Positions 51,201 to 60,460 of a stretch of 64,000 bases of DNA are shown here, in pieces. Under the pieces are notes generated by a model. The model was not told the DNA's origin and made no database searches. It worked only from the letters and a program-made list of their open reading frames with translations. Origin of the DNA: Ramlibacter agri. Lineage in GTDB: Bacteria > Pseudomonadota > Gammaproteobacteria > Burkholderiales > Burkholderiaceae_C. The stretch covers positions 2,418,001 to 2,482,000 of the forward strand of contig NZ_JABBFX010000001.1 of NCBI RefSeq assembly GCF_012927085.1, read 5' to 3'. The position numbers were made by a program, and so were the translations under genes. How positions within the stretch are numbered: the first letter of the stretch is position 1; the number at the start of each line of letters is the position of its first letter.

Positions 51201-54200
51201 TGCCCGAAGTACGAGTCCGACGGCATCACCCCGTCGCCGCTGGCCGGCCAGGCGGTGATCGCCAACCTGTACCCCGGGCTGTACGAGATCCAGGCGTTCC
51301 CGGCGGCTGACCGCATCGCGCGGGGCGAGCAATGGCTGCAGACGAACACGCTCGACGGCGGCAAGCCGCACGAGGCATTCATCATCCCGAACGAGCCCGG
51401 GTACTTCCAGGAATTCGGTCCCGGCGGCTTCCACGTCGCGATCGGCTTCGCCAACCCGGCGATGATCAATGCGCGCAAGGCTGGCTACTGCGCGTCGTCG
51501 CTCAATCCGGGCGGCGCTGCTTCCTGCAGCAACACGCTGACCGTCGAAGTCACCAACAACCACATGAGCCGCACGCCCGACCAGCGGACGTACGACAGCG
51601 AGAGCTACGACCACTACAGCTTCACCCAGTGCTACGTCTCGATCGGGGTGGCGGACGCCGAGGATTTCGCCCTCCAGCCCTGCGTGTTCACGACTGACGC
51701 CGACGGCAAGACGCACGCTACGGCCACCTTCACCGGCATGCCCGCTGGAACGTTCAAGCTGTCCGTCTTCGACCAGTGGAACGACATCATGCTGGACGGC
51801 CTGGTCGGCACCGTGGAGATCGGCGCCGGTGGCACGACAGCCAAGAAGTTCCCGGTGACGCAGTGGCGCTCGAACCTCTACACCCGCACGTACATCGACA
51901 CGGACGGCAGCGGTGTCTCCAGCGACGCCAAGCCCGGCCTGGCCCTGGTCAACACCAACATCCGCTATCGCGATGGTTCGATCGGCTTCTTCAACAACAC
52001 CGACCTGAACGGCTACGCCGCGTGGAACGAAGTCTTCCCGCTCATGAACTGGCTGGTCGTGGAGACCACGCAGACGCGGTTCAAGCCCACGTTGACGCAC
52101 AGCGTCTACGACGCGGGTGGTCCGGTGGACTGTTCGTCGCAGGCGGTTCCGGATGCAACGACCGGCTACACCGGCTGCACGACGGTCGCGGCCAACCTGG
52201 CGAACACCAACGTTCGCGTCAAGCTGCCGACGGACCTGCGCGTGCCGGGCGCGAAGTATTGCGACACCGCGGACTGCCTCCCGGGCGACGCCGGAAACGG
52301 CGGCTCCACCGGCGCGCTGTTCCCGCCCCAGGCCTTCGGCAACACGATGGGCTGGCAGGGCCTGCTTGGCCAGAACACCTTCATCGAGTTCGGCGTCAAG
52401 CCGTTCAAGAAGGCGGCTGGCACCGCGCCCGCCGAGAACGGCGGCATCCAGGGCCAGGTGATCTATGCGTCCACCCGTCCGTTCGACGACCCCTCGCTGC
52501 TGCTGCAGCTGTCCTGGGAGCCGGGCATCCCGCACGCGACCATCAACCTCTATCGCAAGGACGTCGACGCCCAGGGCAACGAGACCCTGAAGCTGGTCGA
52601 CACGACGAAGAGCGCGAGCTGGGACGACTGGGCGCAGGGCTTCCGCACCGGCGCCGACGGCACCTCGCTGCTGACTGCGGGCTCGGGCGCGAACGCCGGT
52701 TTCGTTCCCAACATGAACTGCCCGGGGCAAGCCGGTGACAGCCCGTTCTTCGCCACGCTGAAGAACAGCAAGATGTGGCTCGACACGCCGGACGGCAGCG
52801 GCAACAAGAAGGCGCTGGCTTACCAGGCGCAGTTCAAGTGCTACGACGGGTGGTCGCAACTGAACCAGGCCCAGCCCGCGCCTTACGACGGCTATTACCG
52901 CTTCCCGAGCGTCACGGCCATGAATCCCTCGACCGGCAAGCCGGCGAAGACGAACTGCACGTCGTGCGTCACCAACCCCGATGACGGCACCCCGATGCTG
53001 CCGTCCGGCACGTACGTGGTCGAAGTCATCGTTCCTGAGGGTTACCAGCTGGTCAAGGAAGAAGACAAGAACATCCTGATGGGTGACGTGATGGTCGCGC
53101 CGGTGAGCCAGCAGTTCGCCGGTGTCAGCAACATCTTCATCATGCCCGACCAGGCGGCGGTCAATTCCGCCTTCAACGCCGCGAGTCCCGGCGGCCTCAA
53201 CAAGACTGTCGATCTCGGTTCCAAGACCTTCCCGCGCCACGAAGGCGACACCGGCAGCATCGAGGCGTTCTGGCCGTGCGTCGGTGCGCAGCGCCAGGTG
53301 CCTGACTACATGAGCGAATTCCCGGGCTCGCAGCAGGCTTCGCCGTTCGCCGGTGCGATCCGCCGCCTCTGCGACCGCAAGGAAATCAAGCTCGCCGACG
53401 AAGCATCGGTGACGGCCAAGTTCTACCTTTTCAGCGGCCCCCATATCGCCGGACACTTCACCGGCCTGATCACGAACGACTTCGCGTCGGAGTTCGACCC
53501 GTTCTCGCCGCAGTTCGGCGAAAAGTTCGGCCCACCGAACCTGCCGGTCGGCCTGCGTGATTTCAACGGCAACGAGGTGGCCCGCGTCTATGCCGACCAG
53601 TGGGGCGTCTACAACGGCCTGTACTTCTCGACCTGGTCGCCGAACCCGCCGAACCCGACCGGCTACGCGCCGATGATGTCGATCGCGTGCATGAACGATC
53701 CGGGCCCCATCATGGTCAACGGCGTCTCGATGACCGACCCGTCCTACAACCCGGCCTACAGCAATTTCTGCTACGAGCAGCCGTTCATGCCGGGCACGAT
53801 GACCTACATGGATACGCCGGTCATTCCGACCCAGGCGTTCGCGGACAACTACAACCTGCCGGATACGGAGTACCCGAACCAGACGCCGGCGATCAAGACC
53901 GTGGTGAACTCCAGCGCTTCCGAACCCCAGGGTCCCTGGGTCCATTCGGGCGCGATGGCGATCCGGATCACCGCCCTGGGTGACAAGACGATCCAGAACC
54001 CGCACTTCTCCGGCCCCAACGCGAGCACGTCGCCCTACAACCAGAAGACCATCACCCGCCACTACGGCTTCGGCAGCAGCGGGACCGCGGTCCTGGTCGC
54101 GCCCGACGGAGCGACGACGGCGAGCCTGACGATCACGGCGTGGAGCGACACGGCCATCACGGCCACGGTGCCCAACAACCTGTCGAACGCGTTCAACTGC

Positions 54201-57200
54201 AAGGTCCAGCAGCACGGCACGCCACCAGGCCAGGCGGCCCAGTGCGGCCAGCTCGTGATCACGCGCGGCGACAACGGCAAGCGTTCGATCGATGCGATCA
54301 CGGTCACCGTCGGCGGCAGCGCGCCGTGGGTCGTGTCCCAGACGGCCGTCACCGCGCCGTCCGGCAAGTCGGTCAAGGACTACGGCGCCGCCTTCGGCCG
54401 CATGAGCCTCACTCCGGGCGCGGTCAACCAGAGCCCGATCCAGGTGGCGATCGACAGCGCGAGCCCGGGCGACCTGATCCTGGTGCAACCCGGGACCTAT
54501 CGCGAGAACCTGATCATGTGGAAGCCGGTTCGCCTGCAAGGCGTAGGCGCGGCCGCGGCGACGATCAATGCCGACGCGCATCCGGCCGGTCACATGGACC
54601 AATGGCGGCGCCAGATGGTCTGCGTGTTCGGTCTCGACCTGAACGGCGTGCCCAACATCGGCAACGACCCGGGCAAGTTCGACCCGACCGGCCAGTACCT
54701 GTGCCCCGACGACATGTTCCTGACGGGCGACCGCATTCCGTTCGAGGCGATCACCGGCTGGCAGGCCAGCGGCAACGGCAACCTGGCCCAGGTGCTGCAG
54801 GAACCCACGCTGCTGGGCGCCTACGAAGGCGCGGGCATCACGGTCGTGGGCCGCGGCGTGCGCGCCCCTGCCAATGATCCCTTCTTCCTCGGCAACGATC
54901 CGACCGCGGCCGGCGCCTTCCCCGACGGTTCGATCTACCTGACCGACGGCTCGACGGCGCTCGGCAACGTGCCAGCCAACTCCGACGACTGCGTCGTCCA
55001 CACCGGTGCCGTCGCGAAGAACGGTGGCAACTACGGCACCAGCAACTACCGCTGCAATCCGTCGCGGATCGACGGCCTGGCCGTCCTCAACAGCTCGCAG
55101 GGCGGCGGCGGCATCTTCATCCACGGCTGGAACCACAGCCTGGACGTGGCGAACAACCGCATCTCGGCCAACCACGGCACGCTGGCCGGGGCGGTCAACG
55201 TCGGCAACGGCGAAACGCCGGGCGTGTACCTGAACGACGGCGTCATCTGCAACACCGGTCTCACGCCGGCGCCGCTCTGCCCGCCGATCTACTCCTCGGC
55301 CAACACCCCCAACGGCGCGGCGATTCCGTTCGGCTTCAACACCAACGTGCGCGTTCACCACAACATGCTGTGGAACAACGCCTCCATCGGCGATGCGCTG
55401 TGGACGGGCACCCCCGCCGGCGCGGGCGGCGTCACGGTCAGCGCCGGGGGCGATGGTTACAGCATCGACCACAACTGGATCGCCGGCAACCTGAGCACGG
55501 GCGACGGTGGCGGCATCCAGTCGCTGGGCGTGACCTTCAACGGCAGGATCGCCAACAACGCCATCCTGTTCAACCAGAGCACCAACCCGACCCTGCCCAC
55601 CAACGGCGGCGGCATCGTGATCCAGGGAGCCAACGAGCCGCGTACGTTGAACGGCAACGAGTGCGGTGGCGCCTCCGACACCGACTGCCCGCCTGGCCTG
55701 GGTGACGGCACCGGCCCGGGCCTGGTGATCGACGCCAACCTGATCTACGGCAACAGTGCCGAGAGCGGCACGGGCGGCGGCATCGCGCTGGAGCAGATCA
55801 ACGGCAGCGAAGTGATCGCCTTCCAGGCCAGGCCCAACCTCTGGTACGACGTGACGGTGACCAACAACATCATCGCCAACAACGTGGCCGGCTACGACGG
55901 CGGCGGCGTGTCGATGCGCGATGCGCTGAAGGTCAGCATGATCAACAACACGATCGCCTCGAACGACACCACCGCTTCGGCCGGCGTGCTGTTCAAGACG
56001 CTCGGCGCGATCAACGCGAGCAACCCGCCGCCTGGCTGCAACTCGCAGACCGACCCGTCGCTGCCGCAGGATCCGAGCTGCCTGGGCCGGGACGCCCCGC
56101 ACGGTCCCCAGCCTTCCGGCCTGGTGACGATGGCGCATACGCAGAACCTGGTCAGCGCAATCGCGGCGCTGCCGTCCATCGCCGGCCAGAAGATGATCTG
56201 CCCGAACGGCTTCGGCTACGCCAACGGCACCGCCAGCACCCTGGTGAATGCCGACTGCATGACGTTCTCGCGGCCGGCGATGGTCAACGACCTGTTCTGG
56301 CAGAACCGCACCTTCCACGTGAATATCGTGGGTCCTGGCAGCGGCCTGATCTCGCAGCAGAACCTGGTGGTGATCGCCCCGGGAGCCGCGTCCAACAACA
56401 CGCCGCTGGCGGCACAGACCGCGTCGGGGCAGTGTCCGGCCGGTGCGTCCTACTGGGACGTCGGCCTGCGGACCGACGATGTCCAGGCGGGCCTGATCGG
56501 TCCCACGAACAACAAGCTTGTGATCACCAACTCGATCCTGACCGGTACGGGCGACATCTCCAACATGAACGACGTGCAGGCGAGTCCCACCAATCGGGTC
56601 GGCGTGGCCAATCCGGTCGTCGCGCAGATCTGCAACGGCGCCCGCGTCCCGCCCGAACTGTGCGCGGGTGGAGGCAACACCAGCCTGAGCGGCGCCGCGA
56701 CCTGCCTGGGCTACAACGCACCCGTGGGCGCGTCGGAGACCACCAGCACGTCACAGCTGTTCGTCTTCAACAGCATCCAGCCGACGGCGACGGTCGACGA
56801 GGGCCATAACTGGCTGAACCTGGTCTACGGTCCGCTGACGCTGGCCCGCCCCGGCGTGGCGACGGCTACCGCCGGCGAGCAGATGCTCGCAGTCGCCAGC
56901 ACGGCCCTGGACACCGGCGCCTATTCGATTCCTGGCAACTCGCAGGCGATCGGGGGCGGTGTCGGTCAAGCCGGCAACAACCACGACTTCTTCGGCAACA
57001 GCCGTGCGACGTCGGGAGCGATTGCGATCGGCGCGGTCGAACGCGTGGCAAGTGCGCCGACCTATGCCGTGACGCTGACTCCGAACCCGCTGGCCTTCGG
57101 CAACTGGGCGGCCGGCACGACCAGCGCGGTGTTGAACCTGACGGTGGCCAACACCGGCAGCAACGGCCTGACCAACCTGACCTACACCTTCGGTGGCGGC

Positions 57201-57782
57201 ACGCCGCAGCCGTTCAGCCGCGTGACGACCGGGACCTTCCCGGCCAGCGCGCCGAACTGCGGGGCGACCCTGGCCGTCGGAGCCGTGTGCACGGTGAAGG
57301 TCCAGTTCGCGCCTGGAACGGGAACCGGCGGCACCAGCTACACGCGGACGCTGACGGTGGCTTCGACGACGGCCGGGACGCTCGCGCCGACGGTGGAGAA
57401 CCTGACCGGGGCGAGCGTGGCCAATCGCGCGGCGGTGACGATCGCGGCGCCGACGATCACGCTGGCTAGCGGTGTCAACACCGGAACGGGCACGGTGACG
57501 TTTGCCAACACGGCCGCTGCCGGCGGTTCGCAGGTCAGCGTCACGAACGTTGCCGCGACCGGAGGTACGGCGCTGACTTACCTCTTCACCAACGGTACGC
57601 TCGCAGGACCTGACAACTGCACCGGCGTGGCCTTGGCACCTGGCGCATCGTGCACGGTGGCGGTGAGGTTTACCAACACGGGCTCCGCACGCGGCACCAA
57701 CAGGACCGGAACGATCACGTTCACGGATACCGGAACCGGCTCGCCGCAAGCCGCGACCCTGACCGGATTCGCAACGCCATGA
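48249..57782 (+). CDS. Giant exported cupredoxin/beta-helix multidomain protein (3177 aa)
   Basis: Signal peptide 1-27. Residues about 30-490 form multicopper-oxidase-type cupredoxin domains (PPLIRVPAGQLTITLVNN; TYLLHSGTQPSIQHAMGLYG; RMHAPAVVGANM). The position normally reading IHGQ is IDGQ, so a copper ligand is lost. Then come cadherin/Big-like repeats (about 500-690), SdrD-B-like modules (from about 890, FVFQDDNPLNGENDAGGG), an IPT/TIG-like unit (about 1895-1985), a right-handed beta-helix (about 2058-2600; DLILVQPGTYRENLI) and choice-of-anchor domains (about 2937-3177). No C-terminal HxH block was found. It is probably a surface scaffold or redox protein working with the two oxidases upstream. 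Confidence 0.85.
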   Translation: MATIKMSLVRTVLAAMFLAHAAGAAIAQSTVTLTAASATAVLPDGQSVPMWGYACGAVTGTGASCGAINGTGPGWTPPLIRVPAGQLTITLVNNLKVPTSIVIDGQLGGGLGNAPSRMVSPAHPAQGTTWPGSLGGTFGAVDAVTVSTAGTGYHVGDVVTISGGGGSGATAEVASVGAGGNITAVQVDSPGDAYTSAPSAAVTSGTGTGAVLAVSLAQQPTFQPPAQADRVRSFATEVAPAATNTALTWLNLRPGTYLLHSGTQPSIQHAMGLYGVLVVTEATPNTAYGTGFDTDVPLLFSEIDPDQNAAVATAVASPTFNERANYAGPGNCKDPDSGAVSATIACYPPAVNYSPRYYLINGTSFDRGNLAASTLPGPGAVATTGNVLLRIVNAGQRMHAPAVVGANMTPLAEDGNKVSKATGVQASIPMPPGKTFDAIIAPTRSGATAYAPATYAVYDRQLSLSTNNQRDGGMQAYIAVAGGATSGTGSAASAVLAKANPDAYKVVPGATLTVSDASKGLMANDIGVYGVRLDGAAPATGTLTLNANGTFTYASDASLAAPVTFNYCANNAPSGDANLCSTVTVSVAAAAAAPVAGPITFNSAIASRFTSAPPGLLSGVTNASGLVLTANPPAGVTNGTVTVNPDGSFVATPSCAAPCSLTFNYSVKNAQGTSSNTALATVNFVKGSGLSVAVKDGPTGGAISDYRWIIEEDRTFWIDPKCQVNSTDPAIRPSSCPPLPVESLGYNFHSSSMPVVASGCVGTVSCEVGQTLQGAPAACDVGNGVCRTDASQKTPVSPGDVLLDPKKRYFLSILPGDAINPTISGFGGTVKDCGAFSTDPNSATGPNWVLYDPASGTAGNCGHEQGGVQLPPGTTAATVNLQQIPLPTAKISVFVFQDDNPLNGENDAGGGVDVIAPTEAGLGGFEIKLFDQAGQLGDATGQITYDEFNMPVSNSLAGYIDPLTGLDACPITARTDTLVGMIPTCPKYESDGITPSPLAGQAVIANLYPGLYEIQAFPAADRIARGEQWLQTNTLDGGKPHEAFIIPNEPGYFQEFGPGGFHVAIGFANPAMINARKAGYCASSLNPGGAASCSNTLTVEVTNNHMSRTPDQRTYDSESYDHYSFTQCYVSIGVADAEDFALQPCVFTTDADGKTHATATFTGMPAGTFKLSVFDQWNDIMLDGLVGTVEIGAGGTTAKKFPVTQWRSNLYTRTYIDTDGSGVSSDAKPGLALVNTNIRYRDGSIGFFNNTDLNGYAAWNEVFPLMNWLVVETTQTRFKPTLTHSVYDAGGPVDCSSQAVPDATTGYTGCTTVAANLANTNVRVKLPTDLRVPGAKYCDTADCLPGDAGNGGSTGALFPPQAFGNTMGWQGLLGQNTFIEFGVKPFKKAAGTAPAENGGIQGQVIYASTRPFDDPSLLLQLSWEPGIPHATINLYRKDVDAQGNETLKLVDTTKSASWDDWAQGFRTGADGTSLLTAGSGANAGFVPNMNCPGQAGDSPFFATLKNSKMWLDTPDGSGNKKALAYQAQFKCYDGWSQLNQAQPAPYDGYYRFPSVTAMNPSTGKPAKTNCTSCVTNPDDGTPMLPSGTYVVEVIVPEGYQLVKEEDKNILMGDVMVAPVSQQFAGVSNIFIMPDQAAVNSAFNAASPGGLNKTVDLGSKTFPRHEGDTGSIEAFWPCVGAQRQVPDYMSEFPGSQQASPFAGAIRRLCDRKEIKLADEASVTAKFYLFSGPHIAGHFTGLITNDFASEFDPFSPQFGEKFGPPNLPVGLRDFNGNEVARVYADQWGVYNGLYFSTWSPNPPNPTGYAPMMSIACMNDPGPIMVNGVSMTDPSYNPAYSNFCYEQPFMPGTMTYMDTPVIPTQAFADNYNLPDTEYPNQTPAIKTVVNSSASEPQGPWVHSGAMAIRITALGDKTIQNPHFSGPNASTSPYNQKTITRHYGFGSSGTAVLVAPDGATTASLTITAWSDTAITATVPNNLSNAFNCKVQQHGTPPGQAAQCGQLVITRGDNGKRSIDAITVTVGGSAPWVVSQTAVTAPSGKSVKDYGAAFGRMSLTPGAVNQSPIQVAIDSASPGDLILVQPGTYRENLIMWKPVRLQGVGAAAATINADAHPAGHMDQWRRQMVCVFGLDLNGVPNIGNDPGKFDPTGQYLCPDDMFLTGDRIPFEAITGWQASGNGNLAQVLQEPTLLGAYEGAGITVVGRGVRAPANDPFFLGNDPTAAGAFPDGSIYLTDGSTALGNVPANSDDCVVHTGAVAKNGGNYGTSNYRCNPSRIDGLAVLNSSQGGGGIFIHGWNHSLDVANNRISANHGTLAGAVNVGNGETPGVYLNDGVICNTGLTPAPLCPPIYSSANTPNGAAIPFGFNTNVRVHHNMLWNNASIGDALWTGTPAGAGGVTVSAGGDGYSIDHNWIAGNLSTGDGGGIQSLGVTFNGRIANNAILFNQSTNPTLPTNGGGIVIQGANEPRTLNGNECGGASDTDCPPGLGDGTGPGLVIDANLIYGNSAESGTGGGIALEQINGSEVIAFQARPNLWYDVTVTNNIIANNVAGYDGGGVSMRDALKVSMINNTIASNDTTASAGVLFKTLGAINASNPPPGCNSQTDPSLPQDPSCLGRDAPHGPQPSGLVTMAHTQNLVSAIAALPSIAGQKMICPNGFGYANGTASTLVNADCMTFSRPAMVNDLFWQNRTFHVNIVGPGSGLISQQNLVVIAPGAASNNTPLAAQTASGQCPAGASYWDVGLRTDDVQAGLIGPTNNKLVITNSILTGTGDISNMNDVQASPTNRVGVANPVVAQICNGARVPPELCAGGGNTSLSGAATCLGYNAPVGASETTSTSQLFVFNSIQPTATVDEGHNWLNLVYGPLTLARPGVATATAGEQMLAVASTALDTGAYSIPGNSQAIGGGVGQAGNNHDFFGNSRATSGAIAIGAVERVASAPTYAVTLTPNPLAFGNWAAGTTSAVLNLTVANTGSNGLTNLTYTFGGGTPQPFSRVTTGTFPASAPNCGATLAVGAVCTVKVQFAPGTGTGGTSYTRTLTVASTTAGTLAPTVENLTGASVANRAAVTIAAPTITLASGVNTGTGTVTFANTAAAGGSQVSVTNVAATGGTALTYLFTNGTLAGPDNCTGVALAPGASCTVAVRFTNTGSARGTNRTGTITFTDTGTGSPQAATLTGFATP

Positions 57783-58189
57783 TCCGGGTTCTTGCCAGGC
57801 GGCGGCTGCTCAGGGTGCTGGGAGCACTTGGGGTGGCCGCGGCGGCCCACACCGCCATCGCCGCGGATGCGGTGTCGCCGCTCGACCGGCGCATCGCACT
57901 GCTCGCCCGGGAGCTGGACCTGGATGCGACCCAGCAGCTCAAGGTCAGGGCCTTGCTCGAAGGCCAGCGCGAACAGATCGTGCGGGCCTGGCAGGACGAA
58001 TCGGTTCCCGGCGCATTGCGCATCGCACGCACCCAGGCGATCAGCGAGCAGACCGAGGACGGAATCCGCGCGTTGCTGACCGATGCGCAAAAGCAGAAGT
58101 ACTTCAAGCCGCGCATGGAGCGCGGCCCGATCGGCGGGACGTCGGATGACGATCTGGCGACCTACGTGGACAAGATGAACCGGCGCTGA
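57779..58189 (+). CDS. Small Spy-like exported helical protein A
   Basis: A 136-residue protein starting at an ATGA overlap with the giant gene, so translation is coupled. A signal peptide (about 1-28) is followed by two helical segments: SPLDRRIALLARELDLDATQ and RALLTDAQKQKYFKPRM, with LxxxQ-type motifs as in Spy/CpxP (LTXXQ) periplasmic chaperones. It probably helps folding or export of the giant protein. It is a diverged copy of the next gene. Confidence 0.7.
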   Translation: MIRVLARRRLLRVLGALGVAAAAHTAIAADAVSPLDRRIALLARELDLDATQQLKVRALLEGQREQIVRAWQDESVPGALRIARTQAISEQTEDGIRALLTDAQKQKYFKPRMERGPIGGTSDDDLATYVDKMNRR

Positions 58190-58214
58190 GCGCAGTTTCA
58201 GGAGGGTACCCGAC

Positions 58215-58799
58215 ATGCAGTCGACCGCAACGTTCTTCGAAAGTCAGTCGCGACCCTCCCGCGACGGAATGCTGCGCTGGATCCGGGCGGCGGCCTGGGT
58301 GGTGCTCGCCGGCGCCGTGTCGCTGGGTGCGCTGGCACAGGCGCCCGCGGACGCCACAGCCGGCGAGAAGACGGAGGCGCCAAGCGAGCCTCAGGGCGCG
58401 GCGGGGCCCGGCGCCATGTCGCATGCCGAAGAAGCGTCCGGGCCCTGGAACAAGCGGCCAAAGGCCCCGACCGGCGTGGACGGGCAACTGAAGCGACTGG
58501 CCATCGACCTGAAGCTCGACGCGGCGCAGCAGGCGAAGATCAAGCCGATTCTGGTGGCGCGAAGCGAGCAGATGCAGCGCCTGCAGCAGGACACGCAGCT
58601 GACGCCGACCGAGCGGCGCCAGCGCGCTCTCGCCATTGGCGACCGTTCCTCCGAACAGATTCGCGCGCAGCTGACGGACGCCCAGCGCGCCCAGTACATC
58701 CAGCCGCGCGCCGCGACCGTGGCCCAGGCGGGGCCCCCCGGCAAGCGCAGCGGGATGCCGCCCGCCACGGCCACGCCGGGCAAGGGGGTCACGCCGTGA
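58215..58799 (+). CDS. Small Spy-like exported helical protein B
   Basis: A 194-residue protein with a signal-anchor-like segment (about 22-41). The core (about 88-165) repeats the pattern of its neighbour: LKRLAIDLKLDAAQQAKIKP and RAQLTDAQRAQYIQPR. The 45-residue Ala/Pro/Glu-rich region before the core and the Pro/Gly-rich tail are low complexity. Proposed periplasmic chaperone-like role by similarity. The next gene starts at an overlapping GTGA. Confidence 0.7.
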   Translation: MQSTATFFESQSRPSRDGMLRWIRAAAWVVLAGAVSLGALAQAPADATAGEKTEAPSEPQGAAGPGAMSHAEEASGPWNKRPKAPTGVDGQLKRLAIDLKLDAAQQAKIKPILVARSEQMQRLQQDTQLTPTERRQRALAIGDRSSEQIRAQLTDAQRAQYIQPRAATVAQAGPPGKRSGMPPATATPGKGVTP

Positions 58800-59107
58800 G
58801 CGCGCGCCAAGCTTCCCACCGAGCTGCCGGGCGCGCGTTCGCGGTGATGCTCCTGTCGCTGGTCCTGGGCACTTCCGTCGCGCAGCCTGCCCCCGCCGGC
58901 GGCCCTGCAGCGGGGAAAGCAAACACCTTGGTTGCCGCTGCGCCGCCGGCCGCGCCGGCCAGCGCACGCATGTCGCCGCATGCGCGCGCTGCACGCGAGC
59001 GTGCTGCGGCGCAGGCCGCGGCGCAGGCCGCATCCGGGCCGGCCGGTGTCCGCTACTCGCCGTTCACCGACAGGCGCAAGCCGCACAGCCAGGTGGGTGC
59101 CCGATGA
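58796..59107 (+). CDS. Small Ala/Pro-rich exported protein
   Basis: A 103-residue protein with GTG start overlapping the preceding stop. Signal peptide about 1-29 (LGTSVAQ), then an Ala-rich stretch (ERAAAQAAAQAASG) and a tail GVRYSPFTDRRKPHSQ. It overlaps the next gene by four bases (ATGA). No family recognised; its position in the coupled string supports a real gene. Confidence 0.55.
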   Translation: MSARQASHRAAGRAFAVMLLSLVLGTSVAQPAPAGGPAAGKANTLVAAAPPAAPASARMSPHARAARERAAAQAAAQAASGPAGVRYSPFTDRRKPHSQVGAR

Positions 59108-59628
59108 GCCGGTTCGCGCCGTCCGTGCGCGCGGTGTTCGCCGGAGCGATGGCCCCGCTGTTCCTCGTGGCTGGCGCCGCCGCCGCCGCCCCGCTGCCCT
59201 CTGGAACAGCGGCCGCGGCGAGCGCATCGGCAGCGGCGTCCGGGCCGAAGAAGTCCCCGTTCCGCCAGCAGCGGGAGAGCTCCAAGGCGCAGAACTTCTA
59301 TGCCTCGCGCTGGGGCATCGACGACCTGCGGGTGCGCTCGACCAATTCCGGCAACCTGATCCGGTTCAGCTACCGGGTCGTGAACGTCGATCTCGCGCAG
59401 GGGCTGAACGACAAGCACAACACCGCGGCCCTGCTCAGCCCGCGCGCCCATGTGGTGCTCCAGGTGCCGGTCATGGAAAAGGTCGGGCCGCTGCGCCAGG
59501 CCATGGCCCCCGAGGCCGGGAAGGAGTACTGGATGGTGTTCTCCAACAAGGGGAACTTCGTCAAGCCCGGTGACCGGGTGGACGTGCTGATCGGCAGCTT
59601 CCATGCCGATGGCCTGATGGTGGAGTGA
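59104..59628 (+). CDS. Exported hypothetical protein
   Basis: A 174-residue protein with signal peptide (about 1-28) and an Ala/Ser linker. The folded part (about 60-174) is beta-rich: WGIDDLRVRSTNSGNLIRFS, YRVVNVDLAQGLNDKHNTAA, KEYWMVFSNKG and VKPGDRVDVLIG. It looks like a small beta-sandwich periplasmic protein. Function unknown; part of the operon. Confidence 0.65.
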   Translation: MSRFAPSVRAVFAGAMAPLFLVAGAAAAAPLPSGTAAAASASAAASGPKKSPFRQQRESSKAQNFYASRWGIDDLRVRSTNSGNLIRFSYRVVNVDLAQGLNDKHNTAALLSPRAHVVLQVPVMEKVGPLRQAMAPEAGKEYWMVFSNKGNFVKPGDRVDVLIGSFHADGLMVE

Positions 59629-59659
59629 CGCGCTTGATTGCTGCAACGGAGGCCCTGCT

Positions 59660-60451
59660 GTGAAAACAATCCCGATGTCCCTGGCGCTGTGCGCCGCCTC
59701 GCTGGCGCTCCTCGGCTCCGCCGCCTCGGCGGCCGACCTGACGGCGGCGCAGATTTCCGAACGCAACGCCACGGCGCGGGGCGGCGCGGCGGCCTGGCGT
59801 GCCGTGCAGACGATGTCCATGAGCGGTGACATGGATGCCGGCGGCAAGACCGACGCCAAGCTGCCTTACACGCTGGTCCTGAAGCGGCCGCACATGAGCC
59901 GGCTGGAAATCCGCTTCGAGAACCAGACGGCGGTGCAGACCTTCGACGGCAGGCAGGGCTGGAAGTACCGGCCCTACCTGGGGCGCATCGAGGCCGAGCC
60001 GATGACCCCGGCGGAGCTCAAGTCGGAGCAGGCCAGCGACGAACTCGATGGGCCCCTCATCGACGCGGAGCGCAAGGGCACCCGGGTCGAGGTGGCCGGC
60101 GTCGACAAGGTCGAAGGCAAGGATGCCTACCGGCTCAAGCTCACGAATGCCGCCGGTGCGTCGCGCAACCTGTGGATCGACGCCGCCAGCTTCCTCGAGG
60201 TCAAGATCGACGGTGAACCGCGCAAGCTCGATGGCCGCGTGCACAAGGTGGCGGTGTTCTTCCGCGACTACAAGACCGTGAACGGCTTGAACATTCCCCA
60301 CACGCTCGAGACCGTCGTCGAAGGCGTCAAGCAGACGCGCAAGATCGTGGTCAAGTCGGTGGCCATCAACCCGAAGCTCGATGACGCGCTGTTCGGCAAG
60401 CCGCAGCCCGGCGAGCCTGGCGCGGGCAGTCCCAAGGCCTCGGCACTCTAG
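59660..60451 (+). CDS. LolA-like outer-membrane lipoprotein-sorting family protein 1
   Basis: A 263-residue exported protein, signal peptide about 1-24 (ASAAD). The LolA-like half-barrel follows: ISERNATARGGAAAWRAVQT, LVLKRPHMSRLEIRFENQTA, GRQGWKYRPYLGRIE and KVAVFFRDYKTVNGLNIPHT. Members bind lipids or lipoproteins in the periplasm. The next gene is a paralogue. It may place lipidated or hydrophobic parts of the oxidase assembly; substrate unknown. Confidence 0.82.
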   Translation: MKTIPMSLALCAASLALLGSAASAADLTAAQISERNATARGGAAAWRAVQTMSMSGDMDAGGKTDAKLPYTLVLKRPHMSRLEIRFENQTAVQTFDGRQGWKYRPYLGRIEAEPMTPAELKSEQASDELDGPLIDAERKGTRVEVAGVDKVEGKDAYRLKLTNAAGASRNLWIDAASFLEVKIDGEPRKLDGRVHKVAVFFRDYKTVNGLNIPHTLETVVEGVKQTRKIVVKSVAINPKLDDALFGKPQPGEPGAGSPKASAL

Positions 60452-60460
60452 GGGCCGCTC

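Noticed and set aside
49338..56318. A 7-kb open frame antisense to the giant cupredoxin/beta-helix gene
   Set aside because: Long antisense frames are expected in such GC-rich coding DNA. The translation is low-complexity Arg/Val/Gly/Ala without domains, while the plus frame has a signal peptide and clear domains.
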